A stretch of 64,000 nt of DNA, taken from contig NC_077242.1 of assembly GCF_947179165.1 (NCBI RefSeq), forward strand, positions 39,874,097 to 39,938,096, in the 5' to 3' direction. The notes under the pieces are model-generated. The model was not told where the DNA came from and searched no databases. It worked only from the letters and a program-made list of their open reading frames with translations. Source of the stretch: Solanum dulcamara (taxonomy: Eukaryota; Streptophyta; Magnoliopsida; Solanales; Solanaceae). Both the position numbers and the translations under genes were made by a program. This document shows positions 45,517 to 56,720 of this stretch, in pieces (within the stretch, counting starts at the first letter, position 1; each line of letters begins with the position of its first letter).

Positions 45517-46600
45517 ATGCCTCCACGAAAAGCTCCCGTTCGAAGGAATGTTGAAGAGGAGACACAAGATCCGAATGAAATTTTTAATGATCAAGTGACT
45601 AATGTATAGTTTTGAGCCGTTTTTCAAATCCCAGCCAAAGCCATGACTACTCAAGTGAAACGAGGGGTAGATGCTCCTCCAAATGTGGCTACACTGGCTT
45701 CTTGGGTTAGAGATTTTGTTCAAATGAAGTATATAAGATCATGGATATTATGGGAGTTTCTTCAAAGGAAAGGGAGGAATTGGCGACTTAACAACTCAAG
45801 GGTGTCACTCAAGTTTGTTACAACCAATGGAAAACCCAAAGAGTTGAACAAGGTTCCATAGGTTGAGAAAATTTCAAAGTTATATTTCTTGACCACTTCT
45901 TCCCACTTGAGTTGAGGGAGGCAAAGGGGTGAAATTTCATAAACCTCAAGAAAGGAAACATGAGTATGACGGAAGTTCACAAAGTTGTCTAAGTATGGTC
46001 CATCCTTTGTAGTCGACTCTCGTGCCCAAATGAGTAAGTTTATTTTGGAAGTATTAGATTTGGTTATGAAAGAATACCGAACCGCTTTCTAATCATGGAG
46101 ATGGATATCTCTAGGCTTATGACTTATGCCGAGCAAATTGAAGTGGATAAGCTTAAGGAGAGGAATGTAAGAGAGTCCAAACGTTTTGATTTGAAGGTGG
46201 GTTTTTTCATAACAAATTCGATGGTAGAAGTGGTCATTCCTGACTAGGTAAAAAGTTAGAAGGCCAAGGTTCTTCAAACAATCCAACTCCGAGATTTGAG
46301 AAGGAAAATATGCCAAATCTTAAGGAACAAGAAGGAGCTCCGAGTGGTCATGTCATCCCTTTATTGAAAAATTGTGGACAAAACCACAAGGTAGAGTGCT
46401 TAATGGGATTAGATGTTTTTTTACAAGTTTTCAAAGTTGTAGCATCATGCAAATTAGTGTACGAGTGGAGGAGTGGGTCTAGACTTAGACTATCGATTGT
46501 TTGGATCAGCGTACTACAACTTTGGGTGGAGGTCAGTACCAAAATAGATTTTACGCCTTTTAGACTTGTTAGGAGTTAGAGGTTTCCCATGATGTTGTGA
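45517..46600 (+). pseudogene. Element F gag, broken
   Basis: The ATG at 45517 gives MPPRKAPVRRNVEEETQDPN, the same start as E gag. PPNVATLASWVRDFVQMK (45678-45730) matches the E segment NVPTLASRVTYFAMN. Later, EVHKVV*VW and DLVMKEYRTAF lie at about 45980-46100 across frames, and a basic/glycine region follows. The zinc-knuckle area (about 46370-46440, CGQNHKVECLMG) is corrupted, with only one C...H...C recognisable. Numerous stops. Confidence 0.78.
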
Positions 46601-47144
46601 CTGGTATATTGAAATTCTTTGACTTTGATGTGTGTGCATATCGGGTGCTACACTATCATTTGTTACTCCTTATCTTGCTATGAGATTTATTATTAGTCCT
46701 GAGATCTTACTAGAGCCCTTTTCGTTCTATACTCCTATTGGTGATTCAATTGTGGCTAAAAGAGTCTATAGAAATTGCCCAATTTTAGTTTTTTATAAAA
46801 TCACCTCAGTTGATCTTGTAGATCTTGATATGATCGATTTCGTTGTTATAATCAATTTTGTTGTTATTCTCTGTATTGATTGGCTCCATGTATGTTATGC
46901 TTCTATATATTTTAGGACCTTGTGGTCAAGTTTTAGTTTCTTAATGAGCCAGTCCTAGTATGGAAGGGTCGCAATTTCATTTTGAAGGGTCAATTCATCT
47001 CATGCCTTAAAGCTCAGAAAATGATTTCCAAAATTTGGAATTTCTCAATCTTGACTGCTAGCGATTCTGAAACTCCTACTCTTGAGTCAGTTTCAGTTGT
47101 TAATAATTTTTTGAATGTTTTTCCCAATGATCTCCTAGGCGTTG
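46601..47144 (+). pseudogene. Element F protease and start of RT linker, cut by G
   Basis: SGATLSFVTPYLAMRF (46638 onward) keeps the SGA of the retropepsin active site, but the preceding Asp is replaced. VYRNCPILVFYKITSVDLVDL and VVILCIDWLH follow, with a short internal duplication of the VVIINF segment. [13 protein letters not shown], then SETPTLESVSVVNNFLNVFP and DLLGV, end at 47144, where the G LTR begins. RT is absent. Confidence 0.82.
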
Positions 47145-48680
47145 TGATGTGTTGTGGATTTACGATACTTTTAATAGTTTAAACTTTAGAATTTACATGT
47201 CTTTTAAGCGTTTGTTAGTATATTTGATGTTAATTGTGTTTGTTTTATAGGAAACTAAGTCACAATATTAATTGAGGAAGCACAACACTAAGTTTAGGAG
47301 TTTTTTTGGTTTATGAGTCTATACTACGAGTCGTAGTTACTTCTACGGGTTGTAGGTATCAGTCATCAAAATAAAATTTAGGAATAAAGGTAAAGCTGAA
47401 GATTATGAGTCTAGTCTACTACTCGTTAAGAAGTATACAAGTCGTCATTTGCAGTTGTCAAAATGATAATGAAGAATTGAAGCAGATTTGATGTTACGAG
47501 TCAAGTATATGACTCGTTCTTATGCCTACAAGTTGTAAAAGACACTCGTAGAATAGACTGCAGAAGATGAAATCAGGACCTGATCTACAATTCACGTTTA
47601 TGAGTCATCCTGGAAGTTATGAGTTGTTGAAGGTTTTCCTGAACAAGAAGAGTTCCTCAATGCAAAGTGCTAGATTACGAGTTGGGTCTATGACTTGTCA
47701 ACGTAACGACTATTCATTTTTATATTTACTTAGAATTCATTGTCTATAAATACACTCTTTAGGCTTATTTTTACATTTTGTACAGTTTTGGATTTTAGAA
47801 TATAGCTTGAACTACTTTTGGAATTTTATTCGTGAATTCTAATTTTTTTACCAATGATTACATTTGGATTTTATGTGAAGATTTTGGATTCTCAAAATTA
47901 TTATAGTAAGTTCATGATTACTTTTAACTCAAATATTATTAATTATGATCATGTAATTAGGAGTAGCTAATTTCACGGTTAGAGTTGTGGGAACCATGTT
48001 AATGACGCAGACTTAATAAAAATTAATTTTTGAATAGTGTGCATGCATGTATTATTTTTCCATTAGTTTTGGTTGCTTTTTAAAAATGGCCAATGTTAGA
48101 ACTCGCCTTATCCCTACTTGCTAAATCAAGAAGGTAATGGATGGGAAATGGATTAAACAACGAGATTTGGGGCTAATCATCCTCATCTAATTAGCTTGAA
48201 AGGATCAATTGGGATAGCTAAATCTAGGATCACTGATAATGGTTAGTACAACATACACTCATAGACGGATCAAGTTGCATAGTAAAATTTATTTATTTGC
48301 CAGATCAAGAACTTAGGTGAGCGTAACTTATCAATTCTACATGTAACACACTAGAAAAAAATTATTAATAAAAAAAGGTTTACATAGTTAAAGATTCATG
48401 GGGAAGTGTAAACCCTAGTTTCACTTCATATTGATTTAAAACCACATTAAACTATTGCTTTCTTACTTAATGTTTGCTATTTGATTTGTTAATTATTTCT
48501 ACATAAAAAACCTCTTTTCTTTATGGAAATAAATTGATTACTAAAACAAATAATAAATTATTAATCAAAGTCTAAACCATATTCTTTATGGAATCGACCC
48601 TAACCTCTGTTAGGTTCTATATTTGATCAATGATCTCTTTATACTTCGATAGGGAGATGTAATTTGACTCTATCAAATTT
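47145..48680 (+). repeat. 5' LTR of Athila-like element G
   Basis: It starts TGATGTGTTGTGG and is 1536 bp long, the same length class as C. Outer parts align with the C LTR (GGAAACTAAGTCAC; GGGAACCATG at 47990; GGAATCGACC at 48591). The centre (47310-47700) instead has ACGAGTCGTAG and TATGACTCG-type words. TATA box at 47745. No 3' LTR of G is present in the window. Confidence 0.82.
47745..47752 (+). promoter_or_regulatory. TATA box of element G LTR
   Basis: TATAAATA in TTGTC...CACTC context, at the same position relative to the motif block as in C. Confidence 0.6.
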
Positions 48681-48698
48681 TGGCGTTGTTGTCGGATA
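48681..48698 (+). other. Primer-binding site of G, tRNA-Asp type
   Basis: TGGCGTTGTTGTCGGATA compares with TGGCGCCGTTGCCGGGGA. It follows the LTR without a gap and is closer to consensus than that of C in the first five bases. Confidence 0.75.
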
Positions 48699-48811
48699 AT
48701 TCAGCTTTTAGATTAGATTAATTTTTATTATTTGATTTGTAGTCATTATTTTCTTATTTAATGTTATTTTTCTTTTCGTTTTTGCTGAAACAAATTTTAA
48801 TTCCTTGTACA

Positions 48812-50660
48812 TGCCAAATATGACAAGTCAAGGCATTCTCTTGAGTCCCTTTAATCTCGAAATTGAAAGATCACTACATAGTATGGCCAAAAAAAATAAC
48901 AACGATGCACACTAAATTGATGATGATGTGGAACATCTTTGAGGATAACAAAACAATGCACCGCAACACCTTCCGCAATATCAACCACAAAATGTTCTCA
49001 ATAATTAACCAGTACCGAGAGAACGTCCTCCACCTAAATAGCGACCTAAATTTGGCATATACAATAATTATGGGGTCAACCGTGACGCCATTAGAACTAC
49101 TGGTGCCATTATGTTACCTCAATTGCGGCCTGGTACTAAGTGTAGTATACTAGCAGACTGATTTAAATGCTTCATATTGAAGGACTGTTTGTTGGTTGGC
49201 ATCCAACTATCCCATCTCAATAATGTGGCGTACGTTAGCTAGAGCAGTGTTGGAGACCCAGAGCAAACCATGGATGTCATTGGATTGCTTTTCTTTCAAT
49301 TATCACTTACTGGTGAAGCTATAATCTGGTTGTTCGAGCTTTCATTAAACTCTATCACAACTTTGGATGAATTACATGAGGCACTAATCGATAAGTATTT
49401 CCCATTGCCAAAGAAGTTGAATCTAATAGACCGAATCAACTATTTTCAATAGATGTCCGGAGAGTAAATTAGTGGAGCTTAGAAAAGATTTGTAAAGTAT
49501 CTACGAAGTTTGCCAAATAAAAGAATAGTCGACGAGTCACTTCTTTAGCTATTCTACTGTGCACTTGATGATAATGGAAAAGCTGTAGCAGACACCATCA
49601 ATGGAGGAGCATTCTTGGCCAACACTTTTTAAGATGCTGCAGAGAGATTTGATTGAGTTACAAAGACTAACCGAGCTTTGATCACTAGGGACACAAAAAC
49701 TTCAAAAAATTCTTTTACTACTTGCATAAATTAGGGTTACAAGATATCAAATGAAGCGGTACTACAAGAGGTCACTCAATTAAAAACCGAATTCAAACTG
49801 TCATTCAAAAATTTGGGACTAGAGAAAATCAATACAATCGACCATCAAGGTAGGATGCCAAGTCATAATGATTATGGATATGTGGAAGATACATACTATG
49901 TGAATGATCAACCGGGAGGTTTCTGGACTAATGCCCAAGCATCCAATCTGGATTCTTGACGCCAAGGTCAAGGAAATCAAGGTTGGATCTATAACAACTT
50001 CAATCGAGAGGGCCATTGCAACAACAACAACAACTTTAATCATGAAGGGAACTACAATCATGAGAATAACTATATCTAGAAAGGATACAATGATCGCAAC
50101 TGCAGGTAAAAAACAAAAGATGAGGGATTCGGACTTATAGGAATCGAATAAATGATGAAAAAGTATGACATAACAGAGGATAATCTTAAGGAGATACGTA
50201 ATGATCTTTTAGGAATGAGTCAAAAAGTTGAGTCACATTCTACATCCACAAAGTTTATTGGGCAATAATTGGGGCATTCGTCATGTTTATATCCACGTGA
50301 AAAAAGAACTTCCCAAGTAATACAATTTAATATCCAAAGAATAATGGGCAATGCATGGCTGTGACCACCTGAAGTAGCATTCAAATGGTATATCCAACAA
50401 TTCCATAACTTGAGGATGATGCACATGAATCAGCTGTTAGCGAGGATGAAACAAAAACAAAAACCAAGGAAGAAGCAGTGGGTGAAGATCTAAGCATCAA
50501 ACAACCCGACAAAGGGGATAAAAAGCATAATGAGAAAGCAAGCAATGCAAAAAATTCTACTCCTACTCCAATTCCAATGCCACAACCTCCTCCAAATTTT
50601 CCGCAAAGATTGAAAAAGAAGGCGAAGATGGAAAGTTTCTTAAGTTTATTTCCATGTTGA
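48812..50660 (+). pseudogene. Element G gag, broken
   Basis: MPNMTSQGILLSPFNLEI starts at 48812. After a stop-rich hydrophilic part, the capsid region reads DPEQTMDVIGLLFFQLSLTG with EAIIWLFELSLNSITTLDEL and ALIDKYFPLPKK (49255-49420), matching C gag in layout. ADTINGGAFLANTF*DAAERF follows. Then an Asn-rich stretch (NNNNNFNHEGNYNHENN, 50010-50075) and KKYDITEDNLKEI lead to a lysine/proline-rich tail (50440-50660). The Asn-rich segment is a repeat-like expansion not seen in C. Many stops. Confidence 0.8.
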
Positions 50661-51205
50661 AACAATTTTTGGTAAATGTTCCTTTGATAGAGAAACTAGA
50701 ATAAATGCCTAGATATGTCAAGTTTATGAAGGATCTTGTCACAAAGAAGATAAAGACAAGATTTAAGCCGGCTGATAACTTGCATCATTGTAATGCAATC
50801 ACCACTTGCTCACTTGTGCAAAAGAAAGAGGACACTGGGATAAGGATCCCCCAAATCGACTTCAATGCGGCTCTTGATGGTAGATCATATTGTGAAGAAG
50901 CCCGTGGGCATTATTTATGATGTTCTAGTGAAGGTCAAATAATTCATATTCCCTGCTGACTTCGTCATTTTTGACTATGAGGTAGATTTTGATGTTTTTA
51001 TATTTTTTGATATGAAATTCTTACCAACTGGACATGCTTTGGTAGAAATGGAAATGGGTCAGCTGAAGTTTCAACTAAGTAATTAAGTAGAGGTTTCTGA
51101 CGTATGCCGAGGAATGAAGCATAACAATGGGCTACTAGTAGTGTCCGTGATTGATATTGTTGATGATATGCAACCAGAAATATCTATTGAGGAGAGATTG
51201 GGTGT
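50661..51205 (+). pseudogene. Element G gag-protease border and protease, truncated
   Basis: MPRYVKFMKDLVTKKIKTRF (50705) matches the KMLAYAKLMKDLVTNKRTV segment of C. Protease-like text follows, with GIIYDVLVKVK*FIFPADFV (50905-50970) equal to [19 protein letters not shown] in C. SIEERLGV (51184-51205) matches PIEERLVV in C, and the frame is then cut by an inverted LTR. The active-site Asp region is not readable. Confidence 0.75.
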
Positions 51206-52030
51206 TGTCATGACCCGACCTAGGGATTAGTAATAACACAGCGATCAAAACCCCGAAGGGCTCCAACCAAGCCTCTTGACATATCATAATGCATATATAA
51301 GACAAATTAAATGCGGAAATATTATACGAGAGTCTAAATCATTATTAATATAAAAGAATGTAACTTGACAATATAGACTCAAATATTTGTCCAACTACTG
51401 CCTCTAATCATAAATGTGGGAAGGGCCTAAGACATGTCCGTAGCTCACCCTCAATATGAAAGAAATCAATGTCTTTGAAAGAAGAAACAACTCATAAACC
51501 GCCCTTGATGGATAAGGACGCACCAAGACTTCACCGTAGGAACTCTACTAGCCACGTATGTGGGTATGATCCTCAACTACTACATTATATGACAATGTTG
51601 GAACCAACATGTGTTAGTATGTCTGAATGTACTATGTATATAGGCATTACTGGCAATATAAATCATAAAGATGCAATGATCAAGAACATACATAGTAGGG
51701 AGGATAAGTAGACCACGAGGAAAACCATAATGATCAAAGCATTTAAAAGACTTAGTTGAAAATTATAAAATAACATAATAAACATATACATATGTAGGAT
51801 ATGAACCATAACCGACAATAAGATCATTCGAGCTATAACATGAAATCTTGTTGTCTCTCCATACAATGAAGAAAGGGGAAATCTACTTTCCAAGGTAGAC
51901 TCTACCCCGCTAGGCGGGTTATGTACATATCCTATATGCGTGCCCACTAGCGAAGACATTAAGGAAACCTATGGTGGAATAAAGATAAATAGACATGAGG
52001 CCGCTAATAATACTTTTGGTAGGGCCCTTA
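51206..52030 (-). repeat. Inverted beta LTR fragment
   Basis: It begins exactly at an LTR terminus (TGTCATGACCCGACC), so its minus strand ends ...GGGTCATGACA. It runs backward through beta LTR landmarks (GAGGCTTGGTTGGAGCC inverted at 51255, CCTCATC-equivalents, the ACTTTTGGTAGGGCCC end near 52027). Only about 825 of 2235 bp is present. The right edge abuts forward RNase H coding, without a polypurine tract. Confidence 0.8.
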
Positions 52031-52035
52031 GGCAA

Positions 52036-53740
52036 TAGTTTACAATATTTGTTTAGCCAAAGGGAATTCAACCTTAGGCAAAGGATATGGCTTGAACTTA
52101 TAAAAGGACTATGATATGAGTGTGTTGTACCATCCGGGTAAGGCAAATATTATGGCCGGTGCGCTTAGTCTGATTTCCATGAATGGTGTTGCTCTTGTTG
52201 AATGAAGTAAAGAGGAGTTTCTTAAATATGTTCATAGATTGGCACATTTAGGTGTGCATTTGGCTTAGTCGAATGATGGGGGTGTTCTTATGCATAATAG
52301 TTCAGAATTGTCTCTTGGGGTGAAAGTTAAATCAAAAGAAGAACATGATCCGATTTTAGTTAAATTGAACAAGTCAGTTGCCGAAAATTCTATTCAGGCT
52401 TTCTCCAAAGAGAAAGATGGGGTACTTCACTACCAAGGCCATTTGTGTGTTCCTATTGTTGATGGGTTAAGAGAGTTGATATTGAGTGAGGACCATAGTT
52501 CTAGGTATTCAATCAATCTGACATCTACATAGATGTACCGTGATTGGAAGGAATTGTATTGGTGGAATGGTAGGAAGAGGGACATAGCGAAATTCGTAGC
52601 TAAGTGTACAAATTGTCAATAAGTGAAATTTGAGCAAGGAGGCTTAGCTCAAGACATTGAAATTCCTAATTGGAACTGGGAAGATATGAATATGGATTTT
52701 GTAACAGGTTTGCCTCGCACTTGATTGCAATATGATTCTATTTGGGTTTTTGTGGACCGAATGACTAAGTCGGCACTTTTTTTACCGGTCAAGACTTTTT
52801 ATGATGCCGAAGACTATGCTAAGTTGTATATTTGGGAATTGGTAAAGCGTCATAGTGTCCCTTTGTTGATTATATCAGATAGAGGTACTCAATTCACTTC
52901 ATATTTTTGGAAGTTGTTTCAAAATCTTCTCGGTACAAAAGTTAAGCTAAGTACCGCTTTTCATCCTCAAACCTATGGACAAGTCGAAAGAACAATTCAA
53001 ACGTTGGAAGATATGTTAAGGGAGTGTGTGATTAATTTGAAAGGAAGTTGGGATCAACATTTTCCATTTATTGAGTTTGCCTACAATAATATTTATCACT
53101 CTAGCAATACAAATGGCTCCTTTTAAAGCATTGTATGGGAGAAGATGTATATCTCCAGTAGGATAGTTTGAAGTGGGTGAGATGGCATTGAGTTATCCTG
53201 ATTTGTTAGTTGATGTGATGGATAAAGTAAGGCTTATAAGAGAAAGATTGAAAATGGCTCAAAGTTGTCAAAAGTCCTATTCTAACATTAGAAGAAGAAA
53301 GCTTGAATTTGATGTAGATATTGGGTATATTTGAAGGTTTCACCTATGAATGGTTTAATGCATTTTGGTAAGAAAAGTAAGTTGAGTCCTAGATATGTAG
53401 GACCCTATAGAATAATGAAGCGTGTAGGCAAAATGGCATATCAGTTAGATTTTCCATTTGAGTTGGCTATGGTTTACATGGTGTTTCATGTGTCTATGTT
53501 GAGGAAGTTTTTGGGTGATCCGAATTCCATTGTACCATTAGAATATGTGAGTATTAAAGAGAATTTGAATTATGAGGACATTCTAGTGGAAATCTTAGAA
53601 CAAAAAGTGAAGAGGTTAAGGAATAAAGATGTTGTGTCTGTCAAGGTGTTGTGAAGAAATCAACAAGGAGAGACTGCTACATGGGAAGTGGAAGCAGACA
53701 TGATAAAGAGTTATCCATATCTCTTTCCTTCCACTCAAGC
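52036..53740 (+). pseudogene. Chromovirus pol 3' half: RNase H end, integrase, chromodomain-like tail
   Basis: Starts mid-RNase H (SLQYLF*PKGIQP-like) and runs through YECVVPSG / GKANIMAGALSLISM. The zinc domain has SEDHSSRYSINL and CTNCQ (52485-52620), with the second His lost (SINL for SIHL). Core: NMDFVTGLPRT, then IWVFVDRMTKSALF and LLIISDRGTQFTSYFW, then STAFHPQTYGQVERTIQTLE with the catalytic Glu in QVERT (about 52990). This is a 133-residue uninterrupted run and the best integrase core in the window. The LSPRYVGPYRIMK module and a chromodomain-like DILVEILEQKVKRLRNKD end near 53740. It could be the remainder of F, whose RT is missing. Confidence 0.87.
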
Positions 53741-53986
53741 CTAAGGTACTAAGTTGTTCATGATCAAGTCGATTAAACTCCTACATTTCAATGTCACATC
53801 TCTTTCATATGCATGCATATTCGTGAAGTTGGTCTTAAAAGCATGATTTAAGTAAGTTTGAAAATCTCATGGTTTATGCTTTATTATGTGTCATCATATT
53901 AATGTTGGGTTTCTAGTCCTCTTTCCATGTCCTTTCTATGATAAGTTAATCTTATTCAAGGATGAATTTTCCTAATGAGGAGATGT

Positions 53987-56098
53987 TGTAAGACTCCGGA
54001 AGTCGGAAAGTTAGAATGAAGGAGAAATATAAATAAAAGGAACAAAATTTAGGTATATGACTCTTATTATGGATCGTAGTGATTTCAACAACACGTAAGA
54101 ATGATTCGTAGCATGGGTCCTTGATTTGGTGTAGGTAAAATATCAGATCACACCCTACGAATCAACAAGATGAGTGGTAAGAGTGCCTACGATTTGTCAA
54201 TTTGACTCATAAGAAAACTTTAGAGACCCTTACACTTGCAGGTTTTCAGACCTACAGGATGAGTCAAGATGAAAAATCATCACAACTTCTACGACTCATA
54301 GAGGTGGTTCATATACAAACTTAAGAGACATGGTTTTCAGCCATTTTTCTAAAACCTGCAAGACGAGTCGCCATTATTGCTACGACTCATAGAGTCATTT
54401 CGTAGGATCAAATCCAGGTTTTTAATGAAGGGAAATTCTTTTTTTCCCAAGTTTAGTTCAATGAACCTAGAAACATTATGGCCAAGTTCAAAATATATAT
54501 GTACCTAATTCTTCAAATTTCCCTCCTATTGAATTAATTCTTCAAAATTTCCCCAAGGCAAGACTAAAAGATCTTCTCAAAGCTTTTTCTCCAAACTTCA
54601 AGCTAGGGTTTCAAATTCATCATGGTTTCTTCTTCAATTATAGGTTGATTTTACCAAGGTATGTGGGAATCGGTCCATGGGTTCCTTTAACCCATGATAT
54701 CCCAAGGTTTTTCCCAAAAATCTTATGAAATTTCATTAACCTTAAACTCTAATTTTGGTGAATTATATTGGGCTGTTTCAATTATGTTATTATTTGTTAT
54801 TAATGATCATTATAAGTATGATTTTACCTTAATATCATGATTTCATGAATTATGGATGCCTTGCATAAAGCTATTTTCTATGGTGAATTACATGAAGTAT
54901 GATTATGAAGTTGAATGATTTTAAGTACTCTCATGGTTTTCATCCAAATTGACTATGTATATGAGTTTTACTCTAAATTCAAGTATGAATTATGATTATA
55001 AATTTCAATTGTGATCTAATTATGAATTAAATGCAAGTTATGGAAAAGGTGACTTAGGACCCTATGTTGGTGACCAAGGAACCTCGTGATATGAATTATA
55101 TAAGTATGATATTATTATATTGAAAGGATAATACTCATATTGCAACCATGTTATGAAAATAAGCTACTCTATGAATGTTAAACCTATGTACAAGATTCAT
55201 GATATATGATAATTATGATTACTATGTATGTATTTCATGGAATTTGACTTAGCACTAAATGATGACTTGAGGTCGGGGATCGATCTATGGGGTCCTTATA
55301 TAGACTATCTTGTCTCATAACTACGTGCCACTATAGGTTGCTTCATGGATTCACTAATGGACCCATATATAGCGTATGTACATGAACCACCTAGCAGGAT
55401 AGAGTCTACTTGGCAAGTAGATTCTCCTTTTTTCATTGTATGGGGAGACATTGTGATTCTATGTTGTAGATTGCATTATTTTATTATCAGTTACGGTACT
55501 ATCCCACTTATGTATACTTCTTTTATGTCCTTTTAGAATTTCAACTATGTCTTCATATGCTTTGATCACTATGGTCTTGTCATGACTCTACTTATCCATT
55601 TTATTCTGTTTGTTATTTGATCATTGCATCCTATGATTTATATTACATGTCATGCTCACAAACTTAGTACATTCAAATGTACTAATGCATATGTGTTGTC
55701 TACATAGTCTAATAATGTAGGTGTTGAGGATAACATTCATACTCGTGTCTAGTTGAGTTCCATTCGGCGAAGTGTTGGTGAGTCCTCATCTTCTCGAGGG
55801 AGAGTTATGACTTTGTTCTATCCTAAAGACTTTTTACTTCATTCATGCTTGAGGGTGAGCTAGCGACATGTCTTAGCCCCCGCCCTTCTTGTTTAGTAGG
55901 CATTCATTGGATGAAAATTATGTAGAGTCTATGTAATCAACTTTTTGATCTCTTTATGATTCATGTTTAAACTTTTTCTTATTCTTTGTTCCGTTTTACT
56001 TTACCTTATTTATGCTTTATGATATGTCAAGAGGCTTGGTTGGAGCCCTACGGAGTTTTGATCATCGTGTTACGACTAGTCCCTAGGTTGGGTTGTAG
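53987..56098 (+). repeat. Beta-type 3' LTR, 3' end lost
   Basis: It starts TGTAAGACTCC after CCTAATGAGGAGATGT (weak polypurine tract). It carries ACGACTCATAG/GATGAGTC words (54060-54420), a CAAGGTATGTG donor-like site (54656-54666) and the usual GTGAGTCCTCATC and GAGGCTTGGTTGGAGCC landmarks. It breaks off near 56098 before the expected TGACA and meets inverted element I. Confidence 0.8.
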
Positions 56099-56103
56099 TA
56101 CTT

Positions 56104-56212
56104 AGACCCTCCTATTTGTATATTTGGTGCACTTCACATCGATAAACAAGACTCTACTCGATGCGACATGTTAGACTCCCTAGGACACATTAAACCTTGT
56201 GCTCTGATACTA
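56104..56212 (-). other. Inverted element I: leader stub and primer-binding site
   Basis: On the minus strand TAGTATCAGAGC (56212-56201) is an initiator-Met primer site with one change. The shared leader (AGAGTCTTG ... CAAATAGGAGGG) follows to 56104, where the element is cut off. No gag remains. Confidence 0.8.
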
Positions 56213-56216
56213 ATTT

Positions 56217-56689
56217 TGTCACTACCTAATCTAGGGACTAGCCGTGCACTACGATTAGAATCCTGAAGGAACCCACCCTAACCTCTTAGCATATTATTCA
56301 TACATGCATAAGGCAAATAAATAAAATAAAGGAATTGAAGAAATGGGAGCATAGTATCAATAAAAGGAACATGAGTCTCAAAAGAGCAAAAGCGACAGTA
56401 TAGACTCTATGAATATATAACATGCTTTTATAAACTCGATGGGGGCATAAAACCAGCTCCTAGCTCACCCATGACAATGTAAAAGTAATGACGTAGAGAA
56501 AAGACAATATGAAAGTAACATGTCATGTCCTCAGAATATGAAAACACACTACCAAATTACAACTATAACAAGCTTTAGCCACGAACGGAAGGATGAGTGT
56601 GATCATTGGGCACTTAGAGAGCTCATATTATGACTCTTTTTAATCATTGTTTGATTAATAAAATAATAATAATAAAAATAAAAATAATA

Positions 56690-56720
<31 letters not shown>

